Shown: positions 43,086 to 52,967, counted from the first letter of the stretch. The stretch is 64,000 nucleotides of DNA from CAZUAQ01 sp964618455 (GCA_964618455.1 CAZUAQ010000001.1:1-64000), one strand, 5' to 3'. Translations and numbers: made by a program. The notes: generated by a model not told the origin, from the letters alone.

Positions 43086-44693
43086 GTGGCTCAGATCTGG
43101 GAATACCTGTTCGTCATTGTCTTCATGATCAGCTCGGCGATGTTGGCCCTGTACGGGCTGCACCTGTACGTGCTGGTTTATCTCTTCCGGCGCAAGTCCG
43201 ATAGCGTCCGCCGCGCCCAGGCCGAAGCCATCGAGACGTACACCCGCGCCACGCCTGACGATCAGTGGCCCGGGGTCACCACCCAGCTCCCCGTTTACAA
43301 TGAAGCCGAAGTGGCGGTCCGCATCATGGAAGCAGCCGCGGCCATGGACTATCCGAAAGGCAAGCACACCATCCAGGTGCTGGACGACAGTACCGATGAA
43401 ACGCGTTTCATGGTCGACCGCACGGCCCGCAGGCTGCGCCGGCAGGGTGTGGATATTCAGGTTGTCCGTCGCGAGAACCGCCAGGGTTACAAGGCCGGCG
43501 CGCTCAAGGAGGCGATGCGCTACTGCCGTCATCCCTTCATCGCCATCTTCGACTCTGATTTCGTGCCTCCGCGTGAGTTCCTGCGCCGCGCCGTCCCTTT
43601 GATGGTGCGCGACGAGAAACTTGCCTGCCTGCAGGGGCGCTGGGCGCATCTCAACGATGATGAATCCTGGATGACCCGGGCCCAGTCCGTCGGCATCGAC
43701 GGGCACTTTGCCATCGAGCAGGGGGCGCGTGCCTGGAACAATCTCCTGATGAACTTCAACGGCACCGCCGGCATCTGGAGAAAAGCCGCCATCGAGGATC
43801 CCGCCGCCGGAGGCTGGTCGGCCGACACGTTGACCGAGGATCTCGACCTGTCCTACCGCGTGCAACTCGCCGGATGGCGCATCGACTACTGCCTCGATCT
43901 CCCGTGCCCTGCGGAACTTCCCAATACCATCAACGCCCTGAAGGCGCAGCAGCGCCGCTGGGCCACCGGCTCCATCCAGACGGCGGTCAAGCTCCTGCCG
44001 CGCATCTGGAAATCCAAGGCGGTGACGTTCTGCCAGAAACTCGAAGCCACCGTGCATCTCACCCATTACTCCGTCGCGCTCTGGATGCTCTTCCTCGCCC
44101 TGATCGCGCGGCCGATGCTGGTGCTTATCGGGGATATGCCCCTGTGGTGGTGCTTCGTGTTTGGCTGGGTCCTGATCCTGCTCAGCGCGATAGCCCCGCC
44201 GGTTGTGTATGGCTACGCCAGGTACAGCCTCGGCGGAGGGTGGACCGGTCTGCGCACGATCCCCGCCATGATGCTGCTGGGGACGGGACTGTCCATCAAC
44301 AACGGCATGGCGGTGATCCGCGGGCTCTACGAGAAGGGCGGGGAGTTCGTTCGCACACCCAAGTCGGGCAGCACACGCGTCCAGCAGTTCAAGAGTCGCT
44401 ACCGCGCCCAGCATCTCGAGCACATGTGGTTTACCGAGATGCTGCTCGGGGCGTATTGCCTCGCTAACTGGGCGATCTATCTTTCCGCCTGGCATCGCAT
44501 CGCCTTCAGCGTCTTTCTCATCATTTATGCAATGGCGTTTCTTACCATGGGATGGATCTCCCGCCCCGAGGCCAGCTGGAAGAAGCGAAGCATGGTCCTT
44601 GTCGACGAGTCGGATTCGACGGCGACGCTGCCCGGTGGACTCGTCACCGCGACGGCGACACCCGTCCAGCCCGGCTCCGCCATGGCGTCCTGA
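43086..44693 (+). CDS. Membrane glycosyltransferase family 2 (cellulose/mannan synthase-like)
   Basis: A 535-residue inner-membrane polysaccharide synthase. Processive GT2 motifs are present: Asp in VLDDSTDETR, DSDF (DxD) near residue 160, TEDLDLSYR, and QQRRWATGS (the QxxRW motif). One transmembrane helix precedes the catalytic domain and about five follow (LFLALIARPMLVLIGDM, LILLSAIAPPVVYGYA). The GTG at 43086 is preferred because GGAA lies before it; an alternative TTG is eight codons upstream. The gene is followed by a GT87-like transferase 40 bases on, suggesting assembly of an extracellular glycan. Confidence 0.88.
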   Translation: MAQIWEYLFVIVFMISSAMLALYGLHLYVLVYLFRRKSDSVRRAQAEAIETYTRATPDDQWPGVTTQLPVYNEAEVAVRIMEAAAAMDYPKGKHTIQVLDDSTDETRFMVDRTARRLRRQGVDIQVVRRENRQGYKAGALKEAMRYCRHPFIAIFDSDFVPPREFLRRAVPLMVRDEKLACLQGRWAHLNDDESWMTRAQSVGIDGHFAIEQGARAWNNLLMNFNGTAGIWRKAAIEDPAAGGWSADTLTEDLDLSYRVQLAGWRIDYCLDLPCPAELPNTINALKAQQRRWATGSIQTAVKLLPRIWKSKAVTFCQKLEATVHLTHYSVALWMLFLALIARPMLVLIGDMPLWWCFVFGWVLILLSAIAPPVVYGYARYSLGGGWTGLRTIPAMMLLGTGLSINNGMAVIRGLYEKGGEFVRTPKSGSTRVQQFKSRYRAQHLEHMWFTEMLLGAYCLANWAIYLSAWHRIAFSVFLIIYAMAFLTMGWISRPEASWKKRSMVLVDESDSTATLPGGLVTATATPVQPGSAMAS

Positions 44694-44733
44694 CCGCCGC
44701 ATGACTTGCCCGGTCCCCTGACGACTCCGTCCG

Positions 44734-46005
44734 ATGCGTCACGTTCTCTTCGCGACAGCCTGCGCATTGACCCTGCTCTTCGCCGCCATCGCCGGTCACT
44801 GCGAGGCATTGCTCACCCACGCCCGCATCCTGCAGATCGCCTGGGCCATCGGTTTCGTCGGCTACGCGCTGTTCCTTCACGTCCTGGTAAGCGGCCAGGG
44901 CGAGCGCTTTTCCCTCCGGCACATCCGCGCGCTGGTGATCGTCATGGTGCTGGCCCGCGCGATCATATTCACCGGGCCGACCTCCGACGATATGGCCCGC
45001 TATCTCTGGGAAGGGCGCATCCAGAGCCACGGCTACAATCCGTACGCCATTCCCCCGAATGACGAACGTTTGATCCCGCTTCGGGACGCCACCTGGACGG
45101 AGATCAACCATCCTGAACTCACCGCCATCTATCCCCCGTTCAGTCAGTTCGTGTTCGCGCTCCTGGGGGTTCTCGCCGCCACACCGCTCATGGCCAAGTG
45201 CGTCGTGATCGGCTTCGACCTCGCCGCGATCGCCGTGCTGATGCGGTGGCTACGGGCAATCGGACGCGATCCGGCGTGGGTGGGAGTCTACGGGCTATGC
45301 CCGCTGGTCCTGAGTGGCATCGCCATGGAAGGCCATCACGACAGCTTCATGATCTTCTGGATGGCGCTGGCGGGGCTATGCGTGCATCATCACCGGTGGA
45401 GGTCGGCGACGGTGTGTATCGGGCTGGCGGTGCTCAGCAAGATGACCGCCGTCGTGCTGCTGATCTGGCTCGCCTTCAGACACAAACGCGTCCTGCCACT
45501 TGCGGTCGCCGTGATCATCGCCGGATACCTGCCGTACATCGCCGCCGGCGAGGGCCTGGTGCGCTCGCTCTGGATCTTCAGTGGGGGTGACTACTTCAAC
45601 ACACCCTTCGCCGAGTGGATCATTCCCTATGCACCCAACCATCTCGTCCGAGTCGCCTTTGTGGTGATCGGATTTCTCTACGTGCTCGTAGCCGCTCAAC
45701 GCCATACGGAATTTGCGCCGTTCGCCTTGCGTGCCTTCGCCGCCATGATCCTGCTCATGCCCGTGGTTCACTACTGGTATGTCACCTGGGTGATGGTGTT
45801 CCTGGTGATCGAGTTTCGCGTGGCATGGATTCTGCTGAGCGGCACGATGCTCTTCTATCTCAATACATGGCATCACGAGTTCACGCAGGGCGAATGGCGG
45901 CTCACCACCGCTTCACGCATGCTGATCTGGCTGCCCTTCATCGCCATATGGCTGATCGAAGCACTCATGCGGCGTCGGCACCTCAGGCGATCCAACGAGG
46001 TGTAA
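44734..46005 (+). CDS. Polytopic glycosyltransferase, GT87/polyprenol-phosphate-mannose-like
   Basis: A 423-residue membrane protein with about ten predicted helices. The periplasmic loop after the second or third helix contains SDDMARYLWEGRIQSHGYNPY, the DD-containing signature of lipid-linked-sugar transferases of the GT87/mannosyltransferase type. WKCVVIGFDLAA-like and HHDSFMIFWMALAGL blocks follow. Such enzymes use polyprenyl-phosphate sugars on the outer face. It pairs with the GT2 gene upstream. The sugar is not determinable. Confidence 0.78.
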   Translation: MRHVLFATACALTLLFAAIAGHCEALLTHARILQIAWAIGFVGYALFLHVLVSGQGERFSLRHIRALVIVMVLARAIIFTGPTSDDMARYLWEGRIQSHGYNPYAIPPNDERLIPLRDATWTEINHPELTAIYPPFSQFVFALLGVLAATPLMAKCVVIGFDLAAIAVLMRWLRAIGRDPAWVGVYGLCPLVLSGIAMEGHHDSFMIFWMALAGLCVHHHRWRSATVCIGLAVLSKMTAVVLLIWLAFRHKRVLPLAVAVIIAGYLPYIAAGEGLVRSLWIFSGGDYFNTPFAEWIIPYAPNHLVRVAFVVIGFLYVLVAAQRHTEFAPFALRAFAAMILLMPVVHYWYVTWVMVFLVIEFRVAWILLSGTMLFYLNTWHHEFTQGEWRLTTASRMLIWLPFIAIWLIEALMRRRHLRRSNEV

Positions 46006-46042
46006 TTGCGCCTGATCATGAATACGCGTGATCAGCCAGTAT

Positions 46043-46061
46043 GCCGACCGTGAGGGAGGGG
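46043..46061 (+). repeat. REP-like copy with the CGACCGTGAGGGAG core
   Basis: The 14-base core at 46045-46058 is identical to that at 48054-48067. A related form occurs in the stem-loop at 19275-19303 (minus strand). All three lie between genes. Confidence 0.4.
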
Positions 46062-46113
46062 ACATGATCTGGAGCCTACGTCGCCGTGAGAATCTCAGGC
46101 GTCCGACATGGCA

Positions 46114-46902
46114 TCACTTTCCGTACTGCGCGAATTCCTGGATCTGCTGTGCCAGGCCGATCAGGATCTGCGCTTCCCCGCGCGTGAGTTTAGACCGCGA
46201 GAGGATATTGCGAATGGGAAACATGAGATGATCCGGCTTCTGCGGATTGAGATAGCCGATGGTCAGCAGGGCGTGCTGCATCTTGTCGATGAGCCGGTTG
46301 ACCAGTGCGGCGTCGGCGGCTTCATGGCGTACCGTTTCCTTGGGAATCACATGCCCGCTTCCCGCCACCGCGAGAAAGACCTCGTACAGGCAGATCACGG
46401 CGGCATGCGCGAGATTGAATGTCGGGTACGCCGGCTGCCCCGGGATCTGCACCACCGCGTCGCATGCCAGCAGATCTTCGCGTGACAGCCCGTTGTCCTC
46501 CTGGCCGAAGACCAGCGCCACGTCACCCGGATCCGCCTGCAGCCGTGTGATCGCCGTCTGGGCCATGGCGTCCGGGAGCAGGTCCGCTTTCTGGTGCACG
46601 GGACCCGGTCGCCGACTGGCCGCCACCGCCCACACCACACCCTCGAGCCCCTCATTCAACGTACTGACAATCCGCGCGCCATGAAGCCGGGCCTCCCCGT
46701 GCGTGCTGCGGGCCAGCGATTCCCGGGAGAGGTGATTCGCCTCCGGGGCAACCAGCACCAGCGGACCGACCGCAAAGTTCTCCATGACTCGCGCGATCGA
46801 GCCCACGTTGCCGCTGACCTGCGGGCGTACGAGGATGACGCGCACGCGGCTGAGCATCCCGGCGTGCGCGGGGGGCAGGAGTATTTCATTCTCCGAAGAC
46901 AT
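46114..46902 (-). CDS. TrmJ-like SPOUT RNA methyltransferase
   Basis: A 262-residue AdoMet-dependent methyltransferase of the SpoU/TrmH class, probably acting on a tRNA 2'-OH. Motifs are NVGSIARVMENF near residues 32-43 (motif 1 with Asn and Arg), LVFGQEDNGLS (motif 2) and the knot IPGQPAYPTFNLAHA (motif 3). The C-terminal helices match TrmJ. The start is either ATG 46902 or the codon 14 further in; both precede the fold. It is followed upstream by mdh on the same strand with a 62-base gap. Confidence 0.88.
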   Translation of the reverse strand: MSSENEILLPPAHAGMLSRVRVILVRPQVSGNVGSIARVMENFAVGPLVLVAPEANHLSRESLARSTHGEARLHGARIVSTLNEGLEGVVWAVAASRRPGPVHQKADLLPDAMAQTAITRLQADPGDVALVFGQEDNGLSREDLLACDAVVQIPGQPAYPTFNLAHAAVICLYEVFLAVAGSGHVIPKETVRHEAADAALVNRLIDKMQHALLTIGYLNPQKPDHLMFPIRNILSRSKLTRGEAQILIGLAQQIQEFAQYGK

Positions 46903-46964
46903 GGGGGCTCACTTCCGCCGCCACCGGGGGGGCGTCCCGGTAGGGCGATCTCGATGCGAAGCCG

Positions 46965-47909
46965 TCAGCCGCCGATCTGCTTCTGCGCTAAGGCGGTGAG
47001 TTCCTTCACATGATCGATGCTGACCTGGAACTCCGCCTTCTCCGAGTCGGACAGCTCCACTTCGAGCACCTTCTCGACACCGTTCTTGCCGAGCATGGCG
47101 GGCACGCCGACGAAGTAGCCGCCGATGCCGAATTCCTTATCGCAGTAAGCCGCGCAGGGGAGGATCCGACGCTTGTCCTTGATGATGGCCTCGGCCATCT
47201 GCACGGACGCGGCGGCGGGGGCGTAGAACGCGCTGCCCGTCTTCAGCAGGCCGACGATCTCTCCGCCACCCTTGCGGGCGCGATCCACGATGGCGTCAAG
47301 CCGATCCTTCGGGATGAGCTGTGTTACGGGAATGCCCGCCACCGACGTGTAACTCGGCAATGGCACCATGTCGTCGCCGTGGCCACCCAGAAGCAACGCG
47401 GAGATATCCTCGATACTACAGTCCAGTTCCATCGAGATGAACGTGCGGTAGCGGGCGGTATCGAGCACACCGGCCTGGCCGACGACGCGCTGCGTGGGGA
47501 AGCCCGACGCCTTCCACGCCGTGTACACCATCGCGTCCAGCGGATTGCTCACCACGATCAGGACGGCGTTCGGGCTGAGCGGCGCCGCCTGCTCGGTCAC
47601 GCTCTTGACGATCTCCACGTTCTTGGCCAGCAGATCGTCGCGGCTCATGCCCGGCTTGCGCGGCAGACCGGATGTCACGATGATGACGTCGCTGTTCGCC
47701 GTCTCGTCATAGCTGTTCGCGCCGATGATGTGGCTGTCGAAACGCTCGATCGGGGACGACTGGCGGAGATCCAGTGCCTTGCCCTGCGGCATCCCCTCGA
47801 CGATGTCCACCAGCACGATGTCGCCCAATTCCTTCGCCGCCGCCCAGTGCGCACACGTCGCGCCGACGTTTCCAGCTCCGATCACGGTGATTTTCGCTCG
47901 CCCGGTCAT
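46965..47909 (-). CDS. mdh: Malate dehydrogenase (LDH-like class)
   Basis: A 314-residue NAD-dependent enzyme of the TCA cycle. The Rossmann loop VIGAGNVGATCA is near residue 10, with Asp in VDIVEGMPQGKA for NAD. The specificity loop has SGLPRKPGMSRDDLL, with the Arg pattern characteristic of malate rather than lactate. The catalytic His is in GGHGDDMVPL near residue 175, preceded by VLDTARYRTF. AGGAGAG before the ATG supports the start. Downstream on the same strand is the TrmJ-like gene. Confidence 0.95.
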   Translation of the reverse strand: MTGRAKITVIGAGNVGATCAHWAAAKELGDIVLVDIVEGMPQGKALDLRQSSPIERFDSHIIGANSYDETANSDVIIVTSGLPRKPGMSRDDLLAKNVEIVKSVTEQAAPLSPNAVLIVVSNPLDAMVYTAWKASGFPTQRVVGQAGVLDTARYRTFISMELDCSIEDISALLLGGHGDDMVPLPSYTSVAGIPVTQLIPKDRLDAIVDRARKGGGEIVGLLKTGSAFYAPAAASVQMAEAIIKDKRRILPCAAYCDKEFGIGGYFVGVPAMLGKNGVEKVLEVELSDSEKAEFQVSIDHVKELTALAQKQIGG

Positions 47910-48047
47910 GTTCGGTCTCTCCTGGCCTCGGATGTGGTTTGAAATTCACGGTTCAACGTCTTGTCAAGGCGGCGATTATAAAGCCGTCATGCAGAGCGAA
48001 CCAGCCCATGGGTGGACTTACTGCATAGAACAATCGCCGCCCTGTCC

Positions 48048-48070
48048 GTACCGCGACCGTGAGGGAGCGG
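48048..48070 (+). repeat. REP-like intergenic element with the CGACCGTGAGGGAG core
   Basis: Sequence ACCGCGACCGTGAGGGAGCG shares its core with 46045-46058. It lies between mdh and the glycosidase gene. I recall similar elements in planctomycete genomes but cannot check copy number here. Confidence 0.4.
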
Positions 48071-48157
48071 ATCCCACAGTGATCCTTGCTCTTACGGCAA
48101 AGCCTCCACTGGTTGGGGCATCGGACTCGGAGCGTTTTCAAGTGGGGAACACTGCCT

Positions 48158-49693
48158 CTACGGAACGCAGTCGGGAGCCATCGGCAGGTTTGCGCCGCTC
48201 ATGCAGCCCAGGAACAAGCCCAGGTCATTCACGTCTACATCGATGTCACCGTCGAGACTGGCCAGATCGCAGTTCGGAGCGGTGGAGGGCGCGCCCGTTC
48301 CGGACATGCAGCTCTGGAAAAAGGCGAAATCGTCCATGTCGCAGTCGAAATCACCATCCATGTCGCCGGGATACGGCTTGATACGGATCGAGACGTTCAC
48401 TGTGGCTGAGCCATTCACCGCGCCTGGGGCTTCGATCTGGATCGTCGTGTCGTAACTGCCGGGAAGAAGCGACGAAAGATCGTAATTCACTGCCACACTG
48501 TCGGTTTCGAAATAGCTCGTGCCCGTACTCGGTGTGACGCTGAGCCAGGCGACACTTTCACTCAATGTATAGACCATTGCCCCCGCCCCGAGATTCGTGA
48601 TCTCGATCGCATCGTCGGAGGGATCTTCGCCATACGTGATCTCGCGCGCGAAGGCACTCGGGCCCGTCTCCATCGCCTGCACGAGCGATGGAGACGCATA
48701 GTTCTTTCCCGCCGCAAATGCGAACGCGTCCCACAAGTCCGCGTTCGGCCCCGACGGTCCGCCCTTGAAGTTCAGGATCGAGTAGCACCCCCAGTTGGAA
48801 TCATCCGGATAGACGAACCACATCGCGCTCATCACCGGATGGTTGCTCGGGTTCGCGTTCCAGCCGGCGAGCCAGTCGTACGCCATGTGGAGAAACTGCG
48901 CACTCACCGCCTCCTGGGCGTCGGTCTGCGGTGAGGAGCAGCGATCGAACTCCGTGATCCACACCGGCTTGTACGGAAATCCAAACTGATCGATGACCTC
49001 CGTATGCTCCTGCACGGCGGCGGCGAAGTTGTTCACCGAGTTGATGGCAATTGGTTCCGGGTCGAAGTTGGGATCCAGCCCGTATGCATGAATGGCGAAT
49101 CCGTCCACGTCCTGCGGGTCCAGTAACAACAGCATGGAGATCTGGTACCCCAGCGCGAAAGAGGAGGTCGGCCCGAGCAGCACCATCTGCGGTCCGAGCG
49201 GGCTCTGCACCTCGTGAATGACGTCGCGAATACGCTTGAATCGGCTGACGTAATCGGCGGCCGAGAGGTTCATGCCTCCGTACTCGCCGGGATTGTTCAT
49301 CTCGTTCCCGATCTGCCAGATGTGCACTTCGTTCTTGAGCGTCTCGGCCACATCGCGAACGGCATCAAGATAGGCGTCCATCTCCGCCTCGGTCGGCACC
49401 GCCCACCCCCAGCGCGGCTGAAGCCGCACGATGATCGAGTGCCCCCGAGCGACCTCTGTGGCGAACTTGGATTTTTGCCCTGACGCCGACGGGCTCGACC
49501 ACGTATTCACATTCTCCAGCACCCAGAGGCCCTTGCCACCACTCATGGCCTCGACATCGGTCGAGCCGCTCGAGCCGTACCAGTGGATTCCATAAATCCA
49601 CGGGGCGTCCGCACGCGCCTGGATCGCGATCCCTGGCAGCATGACCGCTAGGACCCCAAGGCAGGTCCAGAATTGATGTTTTTCCCCGTTCAT
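48158..49693 (-). CDS. Secreted clan-A-like glycosidase with dockerin-like C-terminus
   Basis: A 511-residue exported protein with signal peptide from ATG 49693 (CLGVLAVMLPGIAIQARA). A TIM barrel (about residues 25-330) begins WIYGIHWYGSSG. A GNEMNN motif supplies the predicted acid/base Glu and VWITEFDRCSS the predicted nucleophile Glu, a layout seen in clan GH-A glycosidases. A BACON-like beta domain (AWLSVTPSTGTS) follows at about 380-430. The last 70 residues have two calcium loops (DMDGDFDCDMDDFAFF and DGDIDVDVNDLGLF) with paired Cys, a dockerin-like tail like that at 28349-30763. The substrate is unknown. Confidence 0.78.
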   Translation of the reverse strand: MNGEKHQFWTCLGVLAVMLPGIAIQARADAPWIYGIHWYGSSGSTDVEAMSGGKGLWVLENVNTWSSPSASGQKSKFATEVARGHSIIVRLQPRWGWAVPTEAEMDAYLDAVRDVAETLKNEVHIWQIGNEMNNPGEYGGMNLSAADYVSRFKRIRDVIHEVQSPLGPQMVLLGPTSSFALGYQISMLLLLDPQDVDGFAIHAYGLDPNFDPEPIAINSVNNFAAAVQEHTEVIDQFGFPYKPVWITEFDRCSSPQTDAQEAVSAQFLHMAYDWLAGWNANPSNHPVMSAMWFVYPDDSNWGCYSILNFKGGPSGPNADLWDAFAFAAGKNYASPSLVQAMETGPSAFAREITYGEDPSDDAIEITNLGAGAMVYTLSESVAWLSVTPSTGTSYFETDSVAVNYDLSSLLPGSYDTTIQIEAPGAVNGSATVNVSIRIKPYPGDMDGDFDCDMDDFAFFQSCMSGTGAPSTAPNCDLASLDGDIDVDVNDLGLFLGCMSGANLPMAPDCVP

Positions 49694-50227
49694 GGCAGGT
49701 CGGCACTCCGCGAAGATAAGACTCTGCCAGATTATAACGCCGCTACCATGGCAATCCGGGATCTCTTCCAAACGGACCGATGGAGTAAACACGACCCACT
49801 ATTGGGGATTATGTCCCAGTCTGGATCCCTGGAACCGGGCAATATCGCCCAGTCTGATTGGGGCCACTATTCACGGCAATCGGTCTAAGATCATTTTTTA
49901 TAATGTTTTATGGACTTATCTCTCGGCTGGAATTTGGCTTGGCACACCGGATGGTACTGAACTGGTGAGCCGAGTTGTGGATCGGGACTTCATGGTCCGC
50001 CGAATCCAGACTGGCGGCCCAGCCATTGTGTCTTTTCTCGGGAAAGGGAACGGGGACTCGATGAGGGGCCGCGGCAGATTCCGCCGACTTCGGGCGAAGT
50101 GAGGAGAGGTGCAGTGAACGCGGGCCCAACCGGGGGGGTGGGTCCGCACGCTGTACGCGCTCCCTCTTGACGGTGGGGCGGTGACGTCGTTACGGTTTGC
50201 CCCTTGTATCCCAGCGAGGGTCCCACC
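49694..50227. other. Divergent intergenic region of 534 bases, no gene seen
   Basis: It separates the secreted glycosidase from argB and should hold both promoters. An AT-rich stretch lies near 49895-49915. A G-rich imperfect hairpin occurs near 50127-50150. Open frames across it look non-coding. Confidence 0.45.
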
Positions 50228-51103
50228 GTGCAGGATGCCATCAATAAAGCCAACGTACTCATTGAGGCGCTGCCCTACATCCAGGCCTACTACGAGAAGA
50301 TCGTCGTGGTGAAACTGGGCGGGTCGGTGATGGACGACCGCGAAGCCGAATCCGAGCTGCTCCGCGACATCGTCTTCATGAATTACGTGGGCATGCGTCC
50401 GATCATCGTGCATGGCGGGGGCAAGGAAATCTCCGCCGCCATGGATGAAGCCGGGCTCGAACCGAACTTCGTGCAGGGCCTGCGTTACACGGACGAGCGG
50501 ACGCTGGCGATCGCCGAACGCGTGCTCTGCGGGCGGATCAATCGGAGGCTCGTGGACACCCTCGGTTCTCTCGGTGTCGAAGCCATCGCCCTCAACAGCC
50601 TCAGCAGTTGCGTACTCTTTGCCGAGCAACTCTACCTGACCGGAGATGAGGGCCGGCGCATCGACGTCGGTATGGTCGGCAAGGTCCACCAGGTCAATGC
50701 GCGGATCCTCAAGCTCCTCTGCCAGGCGGACGTCATCCCTGTGATCGCGCCGATCGCGCGCGATCCGCACGGCGGAAAGCTGAATGTCAACGCCGACAGC
50801 GCCGCCGGCGAAGTGGCGGCGGCGGTCGACGCCGAGAAGCTGGTCATGGTGTCGGATACCCACGGCATCCGCGAAAACCCCGACGATCCCGAATCCTTCC
50901 GGACGTCGCTCGACCGCCAGGAAATCGCCGACTTCATGCGGCGGGGTGTCATCGGCAAGGGCATGATTCCCAAGGTCGAAGCCTGCCTGCGGGCTCTCGA
51001 CGCCGGTTGCCGGAAAGCCCACGTCATCGACGGACGCATCCCCCACTCCCCCCTGCTCGAAATTTTCACCGACAGGGGGATCGGCACACAAATCATGCCC
51101 TGA
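50228..51103 (+). CDS. argB: Acetylglutamate kinase
   Basis: A 291-residue amino-acid kinase catalysing the second step of arginine synthesis in the cytoplasm. Motifs are VVVKLGGSVM, VHGGGKEI (substrate loop), FVQGLRYTDERTL and LNVNADSAAGEVAAAV with VMVSDTHGI for ATP binding. Translation likely starts at GTG 50228, because GAGGGT lies seven bases upstream; a TTG eight codons earlier is possible. The N-terminal helix before the first strand is a feature of arginine-sensitive hexameric enzymes, so feedback inhibition is plausible. No other arg gene is adjacent. Confidence 0.93.
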   Translation: MQDAINKANVLIEALPYIQAYYEKIVVVKLGGSVMDDREAESELLRDIVFMNYVGMRPIIVHGGGKEISAAMDEAGLEPNFVQGLRYTDERTLAIAERVLCGRINRRLVDTLGSLGVEAIALNSLSSCVLFAEQLYLTGDEGRRIDVGMVGKVHQVNARILKLLCQADVIPVIAPIARDPHGGKLNVNADSAAGEVAAAVDAEKLVMVSDTHGIRENPDDPESFRTSLDRQEIADFMRRGVIGKGMIPKVEACLRALDAGCRKAHVIDGRIPHSPLLEIFTDRGIGTQIMP

Positions 51104-51320
51104 TCAACACGTCAGGCCGTATCTCCAGCCCTGCAATCTGAACCATCATGTTGTTATCAGACGGGCCTGCTCCGGTAATGTGACCAGCACGGGGCGTCTT
51201 CCGACAAAGCTCATGCGGGCAAGGGTTTTAAGTCAAAGGCCCGGCTACACAGGACGACATACACAGCATCCGGATGCTTTACGGAGGGGCGGTGCGTGCC
51301 GAAAGGCCCGCTGTTGACGT

Positions 51321-52967
51321 ATGGCGATAGCTCTCGAACCCAGTTTGGATCCCGAGATACTCCTGCGGCAACTCCATGCGGAGCAGGCGGCACGGATGGA
51401 GTTCGAACGTCTGCTCACCGAGACGGATGAACGCTACCGCCGCCTCGTCGAGGCCTGCCACGACGCCATCGTCATCAGTCGCCACGAGCGAATCCTGTTT
51501 GTCAATCCATCGGCGACGGCCATGTTCGGGGCAAGATCCCCCTCGGAACTCGTCGGGCGGCCCATCGCCGAGGTCGTGCATCCCGAGTACCGCCATCTGG
51601 TTCGCCGGCGCGTGAAGCGCGTGGCCACACGGCAGTGCCAGGCCGAACGCATCTACGAACGGTTGCTCAGGATCGACGGCGCAGAATTCGATGCCGAGGT
51701 GATCAGCATCCCGGTGGATTATCGTGGTCAGCCCGCGGTGCAGACGATCATTCGTGATACCAGTGAAGAGCATCATGCCCGGCGCGAACTGGAACGCGCC
51801 CAAGCCATTTTGCTCGGCGCGCTGGAGAACGCGCCAGTGGGCATCACCGTCGTGGATGCGCCGGAAGGCCGCATTCGCCTGGCCAATCCCGCATGGCGCA
51901 GCATGTGCACGGGGAAGCCGCTGGACGCGATCATGGAAGCCTCCTTTGCCCGCTATCCGGACTGGGTTTACCTCGATGAACAGGGCCGGCGCGTGACTGG
52001 GGATCAACTGCCCTTGATCCAGGCTTTGGAATCCGGCCTGACGACGCGCAACCAGCCCTTCACACTGCTCCAGGCCAACGGGCAGCAGCGCTGGGTGATG
52101 GTCACCGCCGCGCCGATACGCGACGCCTCCGGTGAAATCGTTGCCGCCGTTTCGATCGTGCCCGATCTCACCGACTATCGCACGGCCGAAGGCAAGCAGA
52201 AGCAACTCGAGTCGCAATTACTGCACGCACAGAAGATGGAAGCGCTGGGTTACATGGCGGGCGGGGTCGCTCACGATTTCAACAATCTCATGGCCATTAT
52301 CCTGGGCCAGACCGAACTGCTCCTGATCCCGACGCCCGGGGCGAACCAACCTCCGATCCAGCACGAAGTGCGCGGAGTGCTCGAGTTGATCGAGGAGGTC
52401 TGCCGAAAAGCGACTTCCCTGACGAACGATCTTATGCAGTTCAGTCGGCGCCGCGTCGTGGTTCGGGAGATGGTCGATCCTGTTGAGATCATCGAGTCCC
52501 TGGGCCCCATGCTTCGGCGGCTGGTAGGCAAACACACGCGGCTTCACCTGAGGCTCGACCGGTCGGGGTCACGGATCAACGCGAATACCGCCCAGGTTGA
52601 ACAGGTCATGATGAATCTCGTCATCAATGCCCGGGACGCCCTGGAACGCCGGGGGGGCGAGATCACGATCGAGACAAGTGTTGTCCCGTCACCCGAGGAT
52701 GAGCCCAGCCGTTTCCCCGGGGCCATCGCGTTTCAGATGAGCGTCGCGGACGATGGGATCGGTATGGAGGAAAGTGTACTCGAGAGAATCTTCGAGCCCT
52801 TCTTCACCACCAAGCCCGAGGGCGTCGGCACCGGGCTGGGGCTTTCCACGGTCTACGGCATCGTGCGGGAATCGGGCGGATGCATCCGCGTCGAAAGTGA
52901 ACCGGGTCGCGGAACCGCATTCCACGTCTATTGGCCGATCACCGACGTCGCTCCCCCGACCGCCTGA
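51321..52967 (+). CDS. Orphan PAS-PAS sensor histidine kinase
   Basis: A 548-residue kinase with no transmembrane helix, so it senses something in the cytoplasm. Two PAS domains are seen (about residues 35-145 and 155-290). The phospho-acceptor is His318 in GVAHDFNNLM, followed by the N-box QVMMNLVINARDAL, G1 VADDGIGM, F FEPFFTTK and G2 GTGLGLS. The H-box type is that of hybrid kinases, but no receiver domain follows and no response regulator is adjacent. Its partner must be elsewhere. Confidence 0.9.
   Translation: MAIALEPSLDPEILLRQLHAEQAARMEFERLLTETDERYRRLVEACHDAIVISRHERILFVNPSATAMFGARSPSELVGRPIAEVVHPEYRHLVRRRVKRVATRQCQAERIYERLLRIDGAEFDAEVISIPVDYRGQPAVQTIIRDTSEEHHARRELERAQAILLGALENAPVGITVVDAPEGRIRLANPAWRSMCTGKPLDAIMEASFARYPDWVYLDEQGRRVTGDQLPLIQALESGLTTRNQPFTLLQANGQQRWVMVTAAPIRDASGEIVAAVSIVPDLTDYRTAEGKQKQLESQLLHAQKMEALGYMAGGVAHDFNNLMAIILGQTELLLIPTPGANQPPIQHEVRGVLELIEEVCRKATSLTNDLMQFSRRRVVVREMVDPVEIIESLGPMLRRLVGKHTRLHLRLDRSGSRINANTAQVEQVMMNLVINARDALERRGGEITIETSVVPSPEDEPSRFPGAIAFQMSVADDGIGMEESVLERIFEPFFTTKPEGVGTGLGLSTVYGIVRESGGCIRVESEPGRGTAFHVYWPITDVAPPTA

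Noticed and set aside
43071..44702. Long open frame antisense to the GT2 gene
   Set aside because: The plus-strand frame carries all GT2 motifs; the opposite frame is a composition artefact without homology.
28349..49693. Dockerin-like tails as evidence for a cellulosome
   Set aside because: No cohesin-bearing scaffold is seen, and such calcium-loop tails are widespread in planctomycete secreted proteins.
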